A stretch of DNA of 64,000 nt, from positions 1 to 64,000 of the forward strand of contig JANBVI010000008.1 in assembly GCA_024239075.1 (NCBI GenBank). The letters are read 5' to 3'. Below are positions 26,316-35,345 of this stretch, piece by piece (position 1 is the stretch's first letter; each line of letters starts with the position of its first letter). A program made the position numbers and the translations under genes. Below the pieces are notes generated by a model. The model was given only the letters and a program-made list of their open reading frames with translations, searched no databases and was not told the DNA's origin. The DNA comes from Fischerella sp. CENA71. Its GTDB lineage: Bacteria > Cyanobacteriota > Cyanobacteriia > Cyanobacteriales > Nostocaceae.

Positions 26316-27179
26316 ATGAATGAAAAACCTTGTCAAACCACAACAGCAAACAAGAATTTTTGGCATGGAAATCTACACCTAGTTTACGCCAATCGCCAAA
26401 ACCAAACCCAGCTGATTTTCAATCAAAATCAAGCACCATTAAAAGTGCAACGTCCTTTTTATCCAGAAGGACAAAAAGTTTGTCATAGTGTAATTTTGCA
26501 TACAGCTGGGGGTATTGTTGGAGGCGATCGCCTCTCCTATAACTTTCACCTCCAACCCCATGCCCAAGCATTAATAACTACCGCAACGGCTGGTAAAATT
26601 TACCGTAGTAACGGCATGACTGCCAAACAAGTGATTGAGATTAAAGTTGACGATGGTGCTTGTTTAGAATGGTTACCGCAAGAAACAATTGTTTTTGATG
26701 GTGCATTATATCGACAGGATGTAAATGTAAAATTAGCGACAAAAGCTAGCTATATTGGCTGGGAAATTACTAGATTTGGTCGCAGTGCCAGAGGAGAAAA
26801 ATTTTTGCAAGGAGAATGGCGATCGCACACCGAAATTTGGCAGCAAGATAAACCCCTGTGGATAGATCGACAATGGCTACCAGGTAGCGAAGAAGTTTTT
26901 CACAGTCCTCACGGTTTGCTAGGACAACCAATTGTAGGTAGTCTAATTTACATGGGGCAAGAAATATCACCAGAAATAGTAAACCAAGCACGAAATCTCT
27001 GGAAACCCACCCTCACTCACTCTCAAGTAGGTGTGACTCGATTAGAACATGGACTTTTGTGTAGATATCGTGGATCTTCAACTACTGAGGTGAGAAACTG
27101 GTTTATCGGTGTTTGGCAGTTATTACGCATGTCTTTTTTGAGTCGTGGTAGCTGTGTGCCAAGAGTTTGGCAGATATGA
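26316..27179 (+). CDS. ureD: Urease accessory protein UreD
   Basis: 287 residues; with UreF and UreG it helps insert nickel in urease. Family marks are LHTAGGIVGGDRLSYNF, TTATAGKIYRSNG, WLPQETIVFDGALYRQ and the C-terminal GVTRLEHGLLCRYRG. It heads the cluster ureD-ureA-ureB-ureC on one strand. Genes for ureE, ureF and ureG do not follow ureC, so they must lie elsewhere. Confidence 0.93.
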   Translation: MNEKPCQTTTANKNFWHGNLHLVYANRQNQTQLIFNQNQAPLKVQRPFYPEGQKVCHSVILHTAGGIVGGDRLSYNFHLQPHAQALITTATAGKIYRSNGMTAKQVIEIKVDDGACLEWLPQETIVFDGALYRQDVNVKLATKASYIGWEITRFGRSARGEKFLQGEWRSHTEIWQQDKPLWIDRQWLPGSEEVFHSPHGLLGQPIVGSLIYMGQEISPEIVNQARNLWKPTLTHSQVGVTRLEHGLLCRYRGSSTTEVRNWFIGVWQLLRMSFLSRGSCVPRVWQI

Positions 27180-27215
27180 ACAAACCGCCAAGAACGCCAA
27201 CAAGGGAGTTAGAAA

Positions 27216-27518
27216 ATGCAACTGACGCCGCAGGAAAAAGACAAATTACTCATTTTTACTGCTGCATTACTCGCAGAAAGACGTAAAGACAGGGGTTTAA
27301 AGTTAAATTATCCAGAAGCTATTGCTTATATCTCTGCTGCAATTTTGGAAGGTGCAAGAGATGGTAGGACAGTTGCAGAGTTGATGAGTTATGGTACTAG
27401 CTTGTTGACGCGAGATGATGTCATGGAAGGAGTACCAGAAATGATTCATGAAGTGCAGGTGGAAGCGACTTTTCCAGATGGGACAAAGTTAGTAACAGTG
27501 CATAATCCCATCAGGTAA
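27216..27518 (+). CDS. ureA: Urease gamma subunit
   Basis: 100 residues, the full size for UreA. It starts [20 protein letters not shown] and has [20 protein letters not shown] and [12 protein letters not shown]. Structural subunit of the (alpha-beta-gamma)3 urease. It lies 36 bp after ureD in the operon. Confidence 0.96.
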   Translation: MQLTPQEKDKLLIFTAALLAERRKDRGLKLNYPEAIAYISAAILEGARDGRTVAELMSYGTSLLTRDDVMEGVPEMIHEVQVEATFPDGTKLVTVHNPIR

Positions 27519-27549
27519 AGAATTTTGGATTTTAGATTTTGGATTGAGT

Positions 27550-27858
27550 ATGATGATTCCCGGAGAAATAATTACACCACAAGGCGAAATAGAACTGAAC
27601 GCAGGACGCCCCACCATAAAATTACAAGTGGCAAATACAGGAGACAGACCAATTCAAGTTGGTTCCCACTTCCACTTTTTTGAAGTCAACGCCGCCTTAA
27701 ACTTTGATCGAGAACAAGCACGAGGAATGCGCCTCGATATTCCCGCCGGAACAGCAGTTAGATTTGAACCAGGCGATGAAAAAGAAGTCACCCTAGTCCC
27801 CCTTACTGGTACACGCCAAGTCTACGGATTCAACGGCAGAATCAACGGACAACTCTAA
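27550..27858 (+). CDS. ureB: Urease beta subunit
   Basis: 102 residues from ATG 27550 ([16 protein letters not shown] after an initial Met). It has the UreB marks [34 protein letters not shown] and [14 protein letters not shown] at 27544 is in frame but ATG is preferred. The spacer after ureA contains TTTTGGATTTTAGATTTTGG, a short repeat common between cyanobacterial genes. Confidence 0.95.
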   Translation: MMIPGEIITPQGEIELNAGRPTIKLQVANTGDRPIQVGSHFHFFEVNAALNFDREQARGMRLDIPAGTAVRFEPGDEKEVTLVPLTGTRQVYGFNGRINGQL

Positions 27859-27922
27859 CCTCTGCGTTTCTCTGCGCTTTCCTTTGCCTACCTTTGCGTT
27901 TCAACATTCCCCAGGAGTCACC

Positions 27923-29629
27923 ATGAGTTACAGAATGGATCGCCGCGCTTATGCGGAAACCTATGGCCCGACAGTAGGCGATCGCATCCGTCTAGCCGAC
28001 ACAGAACTATTTATCGAAGTCGAACAAGACTTCACCACCTACGGCGATGAAGTGAAATTTGGCGGTGGTAAAGTCATTCGCGATGGGATGGGACAGTCCC
28101 CCATCTCCAACGCCGATGGTGCTGTTGATATGGTAATCACCAATGCTTTGATTCTCGATTGGTGGGGTATCGTCAAAGCAGATATCGGCATTAAAGATGG
28201 CAAAATCTTCAAAATGGGTAAAGCCGGCAATCCCTATATTCAAGACAATATAGATATTATTATTGGCCCTGGTACAGAAGCCGTCGCTGGTGAAGGTATG
28301 ATTCTCACCGCTGGCGGTGTTGATTCCCACATCCACTTTATTTGTCCCCAACAAATCGAAGTGGCGATCGCATCCGGAATTACCACAATGATTGGGGGTG
28401 GTACTGGCCCAGCTACAGGCACAAATGCTACTACCTGCACACCAGGTCCTTGGAATATTTACCGAATGCTACAAGCCGCCGATGCCTTTCCTGTCAACCT
28501 GGGATTTTTGGGTAAAGGTAACACCAGTCAATCCCAAGGACTTGTAGAACAAATTTTAGCTGGTGCGATGGGGTTAAAACTCCACGAAGATTGGGGAACC
28601 ACACCAGCAACGATTGATACTTGCCTCAGCGTTGCTGATGAGTACGACGTACAAGTGGCAATTCATACTGACACTCTCAACGAAGCGGGATTTGTAGAAG
28701 ACACCATTGCTGCTTTTAAAAATCGTGTCATCCACACCTACCACACCGAAGGCGCAGGTGGGGGACATGCACCAGATATCATCAAAGTCTGCGGTGAGGC
28801 AAATGTTTTACCATCTTCCACCAACCCCACTCGTCCTTACACAGTTAACACCCTCGATGAACACTTGGATATGTTGATGGTTTGTCATCATCTTGATCCG
28901 GGAATTGCTGAAGATGTAGCGTTTGCTGAGTCGCGCATTCGTCGTGAAACCATCGCAGCAGAAGACATTTTGCACGATTTGGGTGCATTCAGCATGATTT
29001 CTTCTGACTCCCAAGCAATGGGAAGAGTCGGAGAAGTAATAATTCGTACTTGGCAGACAGCGCACAAAATGAAAGTGCAACGGGGAAGCCTTGGTAGAGA
29101 TAGTCTAGCTGATAATTTACGAGCCAGACGCTATGTTGCTAAGTATACTATTAATCCAGCGATTACTCATGGTATTTCTCAGTATGTGGGTTCCGTTGAA
29201 GAAGGTAAACTGGCAGATTTGTGTTTGTGGCGTCCGGCATTTTTTGGCGTGAAACCAGAGATAGTTATTAAAGGTGGAGCGATCGCATGGTCGCAAATGG
29301 GAGATGCTAATGCTAGTATTCCCACACCCCAACCTGTGCATATGCGTCCGATGTTTGGTAGTTTTGCAGGTGCGCGTCACGCGACATCCTTAACTTTCGT
29401 TTCGCAGATAGCATTAGAAAACCAGATTCCTAGTCAATTGAAGTTGCAAAAGCAAACAGTTGCAGTATCAGGAACACGCCAGTTAAGTAAGCAGGATATG
29501 AAGCTGAACGATGCACTACCGCAGATTGAAGTTGATGCAGAAACCTATGAAGTTAGGGCTGATGGAGAGTTGCTGATGTGTGAACCAGCAACGATTTTAC
29601 CAATGGCGCAACGTTATTTTTTGTTCTAA
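27923..29629 (+). CDS. ureC: Urease alpha (catalytic) subunit
   Basis: 568 residues from ATG 27923, which has AGGAG (27913-27917) at the correct distance; the frame is open upstream but unlikely to be used. It hydrolyses urea to ammonia and carbon dioxide. Nickel ligands are His136 and His138 (SHIHFICP), carbamylated Lys219 (LKLHEDWG), His248 (AIHTDTLNE), His274 ([10 protein letters not shown]) and Asp362 (ISSDSQAMG), each two residues beyond the Klebsiella numbering. The active-site flap with MVCHHL is present. All active-site residues are intact. Confidence 0.96.
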   Translation: MSYRMDRRAYAETYGPTVGDRIRLADTELFIEVEQDFTTYGDEVKFGGGKVIRDGMGQSPISNADGAVDMVITNALILDWWGIVKADIGIKDGKIFKMGKAGNPYIQDNIDIIIGPGTEAVAGEGMILTAGGVDSHIHFICPQQIEVAIASGITTMIGGGTGPATGTNATTCTPGPWNIYRMLQAADAFPVNLGFLGKGNTSQSQGLVEQILAGAMGLKLHEDWGTTPATIDTCLSVADEYDVQVAIHTDTLNEAGFVEDTIAAFKNRVIHTYHTEGAGGGHAPDIIKVCGEANVLPSSTNPTRPYTVNTLDEHLDMLMVCHHLDPGIAEDVAFAESRIRRETIAAEDILHDLGAFSMISSDSQAMGRVGEVIIRTWQTAHKMKVQRGSLGRDSLADNLRARRYVAKYTINPAITHGISQYVGSVEEGKLADLCLWRPAFFGVKPEIVIKGGAIAWSQMGDANASIPTPQPVHMRPMFGSFAGARHATSLTFVSQIALENQIPSQLKLQKQTVAVSGTRQLSKQDMKLNDALPQIEVDAETYEVRADGELLMCEPATILPMAQRYFLF

Positions 29630-29643
29630 CTCCAAAATCTTTT

Positions 29644-29693
29644 AGTCCACTGAAGTGGACTTTTGCTGTTAGCCCGGAAATTTATTTCTGGGC
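29644..29693 (+). terminator. Double hairpin after ureC
   Basis: AGTCCACTGAAGTGGACT (29644-29661) followed by TTTTG, then GCCCGGAAATTTATTTCTGGGC (29672-29693). The first is a perfect eight-base inverted repeat with a T tail; together they match a repeat type widespread in cyanobacteria. It probably ends the urease transcript. Confidence 0.7.
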
Positions 29694-29962
29694 GGTTTAT
29701 GTCAATAGGGTTTTAGAATTTCCAGAAAAGTGTGCTTCTTTCATTTTTGCCAGCGGTAATTTTAAGAGCAAATTGAAGCCTTATATCAAGCAATTATCAG
29801 TTATAATCATTCACTAGTGGGCTTCTGTTTTCTAAATGACTAGGGTATTCATGCATTCAAGAAGCTAAAAGCGTGAGATTATTTTTGCTCTACCTACAAG
29901 TATCTCGCGTTCCTCACACCAAATTTATATTTTAATTTCAAAAGTCCAACAAAGTAGAGATC
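29694..29962. other. Intergenic stretch, AT-rich
   Basis: No gene-like frame and no repeat shared with other parts of the window. The AT content rises here and stays high through the next gene, which suits an acquired segment. Confidence 0.4.
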
Positions 29963-31525
29963 ATGCCAAAAGATAATCCAAAAGTTAGCCTAGATGCACT
30001 AATACCTAGAGAAGCATTTGAAGTTCAAGGGCAGCAAAGTCAAAACATAGGAAGAAATATTCCTATGATATCGGTTCGTGATTTAGAACCAAACTCTTTT
30101 TTCTATCCATTTCTACGTAAACCTGATTTTCAAAGAGAAACTAATGAGTGGGATGTTGGAAAAATTTGTGGGTTTATAGAAAGTTTTTTGGATGGAGATT
30201 TGATCCCAGCAGTTATTCTTTGGAGAAGTTCTAGTAGTTATTATTTTGTCATCGATGGCTCACATCGCCTTAGTTCTCTAATAGCCTGGATAAATGATGA
30301 CTATGGTGACGGCAAATTTTCTAAAGAATTTTATGATGGAGAGATCACAGAAGAACTGAAAAATGCTGCTCAAGAGACAAGAAAACTAATTAAATCAAAA
30401 ATCGGTTCTTACAAAGATTATCAATCATTAACACAGAAGCAAGGACAGATAGATCCAAAAATGCTTGAGAGAGCAAGAAATTTGGGTGCTTTAGGTGTCC
30501 AACTTCAGTGGCTTGAAGGCGATGCAGCCAAGGCAGAAGCCTCTTTTTTCAAGATAAACCAAAAAGCTACACCAATAGGTGAAACCGAGATACGTTTACT
30601 AGAAGCTCGAAAAACGCCTAATGGTATTGCTGCTCGTGCAATCATGAGAAGTGGTAGCGGTCATAAATATTGGTCAAATTTCTCCCAAGAAAAGCAGGAT
30701 GAAGTCGAAAAAATAGCTCAAGAAATACATCAACTTATTTTTGAACCAAAATTAAAAAATCCGATCAAAACTCTAGACGTTCCAATAGTAGGAAATTTAT
30801 CATCTTCAGAAAAACTTGAAGTTATTTTAGAGTTTGTAAATCTCGTTAATGGTATAGAAGAAGATAAAGAATTGGGAGAAGATTTCATAGGAGAAAAAAC
30901 AATACAATTACTAAAAAATTGTGTCAAGTTAGCTCGAAGAATAAACTCCAATGATCCTTCGTCTCTCGGTCTTCATCCAATTGTATATTTTTACACTGGT
31001 TTGGGCAAGTCTAAAATTGGCTCTTTTTATGGTGTAGTTACCTTAATATTACATTTGGATAGAACCAAATATTTTTCTAAATTCATACAAGTAAGGAAAG
31101 ATTTTGAATGGGTTATTTGGCAGGATGATATGATTCCTGAAATTGTCAGGAAGAGTAAAGCTGTAGAAGCAAATCAGAAAGTCAAAGATTTTTACTTAGA
31201 AATAATTCACAAATTATTGAATGGTGTAGATAGGAAAAATATCATTAAGGAAATAGTAGCTGAGAAAAAATTCGGTACATTAAAAACAAAAACTAAAGCT
31301 AATACAAGTGATTCCGAGGGTAAAAAGTTTTCAGGAGAGACAAAAACGGCAGCTTTTATCAGAGATGCTTTACCCAAAGTTCCACGATGTAAAATATGTG
31401 GTGGTTATCTCCACAGTCACTCTATTTCGATAGATCACATCCAAAGGAGAGCAGATGGCGGTAATGCTACTTTAGATAATGCACAATTGACCCACCCATA
31501 CTGCAATACAACATTTAAAAATTAA
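29963..31525 (+). CDS. DUF262/ParB-like plus HNH nuclease protein, candidate defence gene
   Basis: 520 residues. The N-terminus has RKPDFQRETNEW (52-63) and FVIDGSHRLSSLIAW (95-109), matching the R-x-P-x-(F/Y)QR and DGQ(Q/H)R motifs of DUF262/DndB-like nucleotide- or DNA-handling domains. A helical middle follows. The C-terminus is an HNH nuclease: Cys476-x2-Cys479, Asp491-His492, Asn506 and His511-x2-Cys514. This pair of domains is seen in restriction-type proteins such as the GmrSD group, where it cuts modified or foreign DNA. No partner methyltransferase or helicase lies next to it. The gene is AT-rich and isolated, which suits transfer. Activity is inferred. Confidence 0.78.
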   Translation: MPKDNPKVSLDALIPREAFEVQGQQSQNIGRNIPMISVRDLEPNSFFYPFLRKPDFQRETNEWDVGKICGFIESFLDGDLIPAVILWRSSSSYYFVIDGSHRLSSLIAWINDDYGDGKFSKEFYDGEITEELKNAAQETRKLIKSKIGSYKDYQSLTQKQGQIDPKMLERARNLGALGVQLQWLEGDAAKAEASFFKINQKATPIGETEIRLLEARKTPNGIAARAIMRSGSGHKYWSNFSQEKQDEVEKIAQEIHQLIFEPKLKNPIKTLDVPIVGNLSSSEKLEVILEFVNLVNGIEEDKELGEDFIGEKTIQLLKNCVKLARRINSNDPSSLGLHPIVYFYTGLGKSKIGSFYGVVTLILHLDRTKYFSKFIQVRKDFEWVIWQDDMIPEIVRKSKAVEANQKVKDFYLEIIHKLLNGVDRKNIIKEIVAEKKFGTLKTKTKANTSDSEGKKFSGETKTAAFIRDALPKVPRCKICGGYLHSHSISIDHIQRRADGGNATLDNAQLTHPYCNTTFKN

Positions 31526-31595
31526 AATTGCTAACAGAATCGGCTCTCTAGAAAAACCAAGAAGAATTTTGTAAATCAGATTGGGATTTTAATAC

Positions 31596-32771
31596 TTAGA
31601 CACAATTAATCACACACATTGTTTCCGTGTTCCCTGTTAAAACTTTTTCGTTTCCTATCTCCTTATTAACTAATAAATTTTGTATAAACAGGTCAATTTT
31701 TTGGGTAGAAATATGCTGCATGACGACGATGTGGGCAAGATTTTCCTCTGTGGCTAATTGCCATTTGCGGCACAGTTCGATTCCAGGCTTGTCAAAAACC
31801 ACTGTGGTTGAAAAATCATTAAGTAAAGGATGATAATTTACTTCTAAGAGGCGATCGCGCAGATAACGTGCATTTTGCAAGCAGCTTGCAACTTCCTTTT
31901 GGAAGTGATGACTTCTGGTTTGGATAGCATACCACAAAAGTAAAGCAGTGATTCCGCTACGTGAACCCAAAATAGTTGTATCTTGACTGCCAATATATTC
32001 AACACTTGTCTCAATTTTGTTTACATAAGGTTGACGAGTGAGAACAATTCCATAAGCAATAGGAGAACCAAAAAACTTGTGACCGCTAACAGAGATACTT
32101 CCAATGGGATAGTCCCGAAAACTAATTTTTGGTGCATCCTTGATAAAAGGAAGTAACATTCCTCCCAATGCGCCATCACAGTGAATGTAAAAGCGAACTC
32201 CTACCCTTTGTGCGATTTCAATAATTCGCTCTATATTATCTACTGCTCCTTTCATAGTAGTGCCTAAATTTATATTGATGATGGCACTTTGATGTTTTCG
32301 CTGTGATAGCTCATATTCTAAATGTTCATAGTTAATTTCACCATGAAATTGTGAACAGATAACAACATGAGGTATTTTCAATAAACGTGCGGCTTTGGCA
32401 ACTGAATAGTGAGTATCACGAGAAGAATAAAGAATCGCATCAGGGTTGAGTTCTCTACCCAAAAATATACCGTAGAGATTGCCTTCCGTACCACCACTGG
32501 TAAGATATCCCCAGTATTCTTCTAACTCATAAAGTTGAGCAAACCAGTTAATACATTGTCGTTCAAATTCTTTAGAATGAAGAGCAAAGTTGCCCTCGAT
32601 AAATGGATCACCCGCATTATTAAGATTATATTGAAAGAATGGCAGCAATAAAGCATAATCAAAGTCGAGATTAGCGGGATAGCCTATAGAAAGTTTTGTG
32701 CATTTAGCTATATGTTGCTGTAATCTTTTTAAACTTACTGAAGTATTTTTATCAACTAATCGGGGAAACAT
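31596..32771 (-). CDS. hdc: Histidine decarboxylase, PLP-dependent
   Basis: 391 residues of the group II PLP decarboxylase family, matching bacterial histidine decarboxylases. The PLP Lys is in SVSGHKFFGSP, the Asp that pairs with the pyridine nitrogen in IHCDGALGGM, and the substrate-side segment in YLTSGGTEGNLYG. It converts histidine to histamine; related enzymes decarboxylate serine or other amino acids, so specificity is probable rather than proven. It is convergent with the HNH gene. ATG 32771 is used; no operon partner is visible. Confidence 0.85.
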   Translation of the reverse strand: MFPRLVDKNTSVSLKRLQQHIAKCTKLSIGYPANLDFDYALLLPFFQYNLNNAGDPFIEGNFALHSKEFERQCINWFAQLYELEEYWGYLTSGGTEGNLYGIFLGRELNPDAILYSSRDTHYSVAKAARLLKIPHVVICSQFHGEINYEHLEYELSQRKHQSAIININLGTTMKGAVDNIERIIEIAQRVGVRFYIHCDGALGGMLLPFIKDAPKISFRDYPIGSISVSGHKFFGSPIAYGIVLTRQPYVNKIETSVEYIGSQDTTILGSRSGITALLLWYAIQTRSHHFQKEVASCLQNARYLRDRLLEVNYHPLLNDFSTTVVFDKPGIELCRKWQLATEENLAHIVVMQHISTQKIDLFIQNLLVNKEIGNEKVLTGNTETMCVINCV

Positions 32772-33674
32772 AAGTTTATTTTTCTACTTAACCTTGCTAA
32801 TTTTCTTATGCTTTCTCTGTTCTGGATTGATGGTAGGTAGTAGAGAACAGAAAAACGAAAAATTGGATTTAGGCTGAAATACTTACTACACGATCTTTTT
32901 ATGCGTGCTTTTTCTCGCCTTAATCACATGATTTTTGGGATTAAAATGTGAATTACAATAAATTTATCAGTTATCTTCTGTCTAGGTTGTAGCAAAACAT
33001 CTCTGTTTTGCAGCTATGTAATAAGTACTTAAAGATAAATGAACTTTCTTGAGTCGCGAGAGGTTTGAATAATATTAAATATTCATCTAGCAAGCTTATC
33101 AGCTAAACTCATCTCTACACTAATCGCATCATTTATTTATGTTTTTTTGCTCACTAAGTTGTTATAGCCACTAACAATTTCATTCTAGCTCTTTGCAAAG
33201 GGTTTAAGCTCTTTGCTAATAGCGCAAGTCGTCTTTATACGACTTCATAAAATCAAACAGTCTGCTTAAGCAGAGTTTAGCTATGAGACTACGATTTCAA
33301 TCGCAGGCGTTTTTTTGAACATTTGCGATGCTCTCTTTCTTGTTTCAACCTTGGAGTTTCATGTTCTGAACTCGAAGTTTCTCGTTTCAACCTAGAAGTT
33401 TCATGTTTCCAACGAAAAGTTTCACGTTTCAAGTCTGAATAGTCTCATTTTGATCTCGGAAGTTTTAAACATGATGCTCAATCATAGAGAACCTGAACAA
33501 ATTATCCCACTCAATACAGATAATTCTTATACAAAACTACTAATTTTTGGCTTGCATACTAAAAATTTTTAGTTTAACATGAAAGATATAGAGAAGGCGC
33601 TCCAGACTGACAACCTCAAGCGCCTCTCTATCCCAAAACAATCGTTTATCGTTTTGATATTCAAAATTGTAGCA
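32772..33674. other. Long intergenic stretch with heptad-repeat locus
   Basis: About 900 bp. From 33280 it contains the flank plus 21-bp repeats described separately. A direct repeat TTAGCTCTTTGCAAAGGGTTT / TAAGCTCTTTGCTAATAGCG lies near 33185-33225. An inverted repeat (AGAGAAGGCGCT ... AGCGCCTCTCT, 33590-33630) sits before the next gene and may be a terminator or operator. Otherwise no gene is seen. Confidence 0.5.
33280..33446 (-). repeat. Second 21-bp-period heptad-repeat locus with conserved flank
   Basis: Five units of 21 bp run from 33342 to 33446 (GTTTCAACCTTGGAGTTTCAT type), diverged from each other. The 50 bp before them (33280-33330, GCTATGAGACTACGATTTCA ...) match, in inverted orientation, the flank of the 8.6-kb array (8935-8990). 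On the minus strand the units read LKRETFRWKHETSRLKRET and so on, again one Leu or Trp per seven. No intact start codon is in frame (a TGA precedes the array), so it looks like a decayed copy. Confidence 0.75.
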
Positions 33675-33875
33675 ATGCCACAACCAATTTTTTGTCAAAC
33701 ACCTACTAGAGGCTTTGTAAATTTAGCTTACGCTCGTAAAGTGTGTTTTCGGAGGGTAAACTATAACATGGCTTGGCAATTTGCCTGCGTGATCATTTGG
33801 AGTAATGGCGAAAAGGAAAGTTTTTTTGGCAAAGACGCTAAAGTTATAGTCCAAACATTAGAAAAAATGAAATAA
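33675..33875 (+). CDS. Conserved-looking small hypothetical protein
   Basis: 66 residues starting MPQPIFCQTPTRGFVNLAYA. It has a basic middle and a C-terminal GEKESFFGKDAKVIVQTLEK. It is open further upstream to ATG 33579, but those 96 bases hold a strong inverted repeat and read poorly as protein, so the inner start is preferred. I believe related short proteins occur in other cyanobacteria, but I cannot name a function. No operon partner. Confidence 0.6.
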   Translation: MPQPIFCQTPTRGFVNLAYARKVCFRRVNYNMAWQFACVIIWSNGEKESFFGKDAKVIVQTLEKMK

Positions 33876-33965
33876 AAGTAAGATTGCGGGGGGAAACTCC
33901 CCTGCGATCGCTTTTTTAATTCGATGAGAGTGCGATGACAGCCAAGCTTAAATCAGAACAAGAAA

Positions 33966-34388
33966 TCACCGTAATAATTGAAACTCAACTCCCAAAATTC
34001 CTGCACTCGCAGCCAAAGCTTCATCCGCTGTTACCAACCGAATGTTATTTTGCGATGCAATAGCTAAATGCAAAGCATCAAGTGTACGCAATGGTGTTTC
34101 AAACCGACTAACCCACTCACGCGCCAAGTTATAGTGAATAGGCTCTACCGCAATACAAGTATAAAAACTACTATCTAAGTCAGCTTGAAATCTCTGTACT
34201 ATAGCTGTTGCGTCCTCTGGGGATATTTCTCGCATTCTCACCCGACGTGACAACGCCGAAAAAAGTTCAACTTCAACTAACTGACTTAAACCAAGCTCTG
34301 ATTCTACCAGTACTAGTTCTTCAACTATATCGCTCAATGCTTCCGCCCAGTATAAAGTAGCAAGAACACTTGTATCCAGATAAATCAA
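33966..34388 (-). CDS. vapC: VapC-type PIN-domain ribonuclease toxin
   Basis: 140 residues of the PIN fold. Acidic active-site residues: Asp5 (MIYLDTSVLATLY), Glu in VEVELFSALS, Asp in TLDALHLAIA and Asp in VTADEALA. PIN toxins cut RNA, often initiator tRNA or rRNA. It overlaps the upstream antitoxin by four bases (ATGA). It appears intact. Confidence 0.88.
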   Translation of the reverse strand: MIYLDTSVLATLYWAEALSDIVEELVLVESELGLSQLVEVELFSALSRRVRMREISPEDATAIVQRFQADLDSSFYTCIAVEPIHYNLAREWVSRFETPLRTLDALHLAIASQNNIRLVTADEALAASAGILGVEFQLLR

Positions 34389-34621
34389 TGGCGTTCCTCT
34401 TGGCGTGCATTAACTACAGTTGCACTCAAAGATTCTCCTGTGACTGTCAGTGCATCTCGAAATTGTTTCATACTTACTAAACGTTGTTCCTTTTCTTGTG
34501 GAGGAACCAAACGAGCTACAACTTTGTTTTGCTCCAGCAAAATTACTTCTTCTCCCTTAGCTACTTGCTCTAAGAGAGTTTTTAAGTTAGCGGCTGCTTC
34601 TTCAACACTTATTTTCAACAC
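34385..34621 (-). CDS. Phd/YefM-type antitoxin
   Basis: 78 residues: KISVEEAAANLKTLLEQVAK and GEEVILLEQNKVVARLVPP are the family signature of the N-terminal DNA-binding domain, and the charged tail binds the toxin. The start is GTG at 34621 (next TTG at 34618); no ATG is in place. The GTG overlaps the stop of the upstream DUF3368 remnant (TAGTG). Confidence 0.85.
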   Translation of the reverse strand: MLKISVEEAAANLKTLLEQVAKGEEVILLEQNKVVARLVPPQEKEQRLVSMKQFRDALTVTGESLSATVVNARQEERH

Positions 34622-34762
34622 TATGCTTCTCGAAAATCAAGATGTAGTAGGATTATAGCCGTTTGTTCAAGGGATTGGGATTCAAGCCGTGGTAACAGGT
34701 CTGATTGTTGACTTTTGAACAAAACAATTAGGGGAGAAGAATTGACAATAACGCGATTAAGT
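34621..34762 (-). pseudogene. Truncated DUF3368/PIN toxin remnant
   Basis: RVIVNSSPLIVLFKSQQSDL is the typical N-terminus of DUF3368 PIN-like toxins (about 150-160 residues). After about 35 residues the match ends in a stop, so most of the gene is missing. The 5' side is cut by the MITE-like element at 34756-34935, which separates it from its likely antitoxin gene. Confidence 0.65.
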
Positions 34763-34935
34763 AAGTTGGCGCTAATATTTATAGCTATGTTAAGAAATTT
34801 CAATGTAGGGTGCGTTATGCCGTAGGCTAACGCACGGTCAAGAATTCAAGGTGCGTTGCGCTGCGCGACAACGCACCCTACAGCTAATTTATATTTCTTC
34901 ATATACATTGAATTTTTCCCGCCGACTTACTTAAT
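34756..34935. repeat. MITE-like element (TTAAGTAAGT family), copy A
   Basis: The ends are ATTAAGTAAGTTGGCG and, inverted, ATTAAGTAAGTCGGCG. Inward, both arms continue with similar AT-rich sequence and GTAGGGTGCGTT. Inside lies a palindromic core of TAACGCAC/GTGCGTT motifs. The 180-bp element has no coding capacity and sits exactly between the two halves of a dead toxin-antitoxin pair. A related, partly different copy is at 43978. Confidence 0.75.
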
Positions 34936-35185
34936 CGACATTCGATAATTCCTGCGCTAATTCTTCAGCCGTATATTGCATAAAATCTACTCGATAACGA
35001 GACAGCGCATTGATAAACTCTGCACGGGTAACTGCTGCTATTTCTGCGGCTTTGCTTTGGGAAATTTCCCCTAGTTCATACCATTTAATCGCAGCAGCGA
35101 GGCACATTTATTGAACAAATTCATCAGGAGTCTTACGCAGTGCAGAAAAAGCGGTTTCCGGTAATTGAATAGATACAGTTTTCAT
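34931..35185 (-). pseudogene. UPF0175 antitoxin gene with an internal stop
   Basis: Reading from ATG 35185: MKTVSIQLPETAFSALRKTP, DEFVQ, stop (TAA at 35110-35108), then MCLAAAIKWYELGEISQSKA and on to LSNVD at 34931. The protein is a UPF0175 small antitoxin interrupted after 25 residues by a single nonsense codon where related proteins have Glu. An ATG follows the stop at once, so a restart from 35107 is possible. Its usual partner is a DUF3368 toxin, whose remnant lies downstream. Confidence 0.8.
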
Positions 35186-35345
35186 GCGATCGCAATCGTA
35201 TTGAGTTTCTTGATCTCAGGTTAACTTGTTTTCATATTTTCGTCAGACATTGCTCAATCATAGAGAATCAAAAAGCGCGATGTCTGACGACAAGCTACTG
35301 CGTGTCTACGCACCACCCCTGACACTCCTCACAGTTACCACCTAC

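Noticed and set aside
30730-30951. 73-codon open frame on the minus strand
   Set aside because: Antisense within the HNH protein gene; no ribosome-binding site and no family character.
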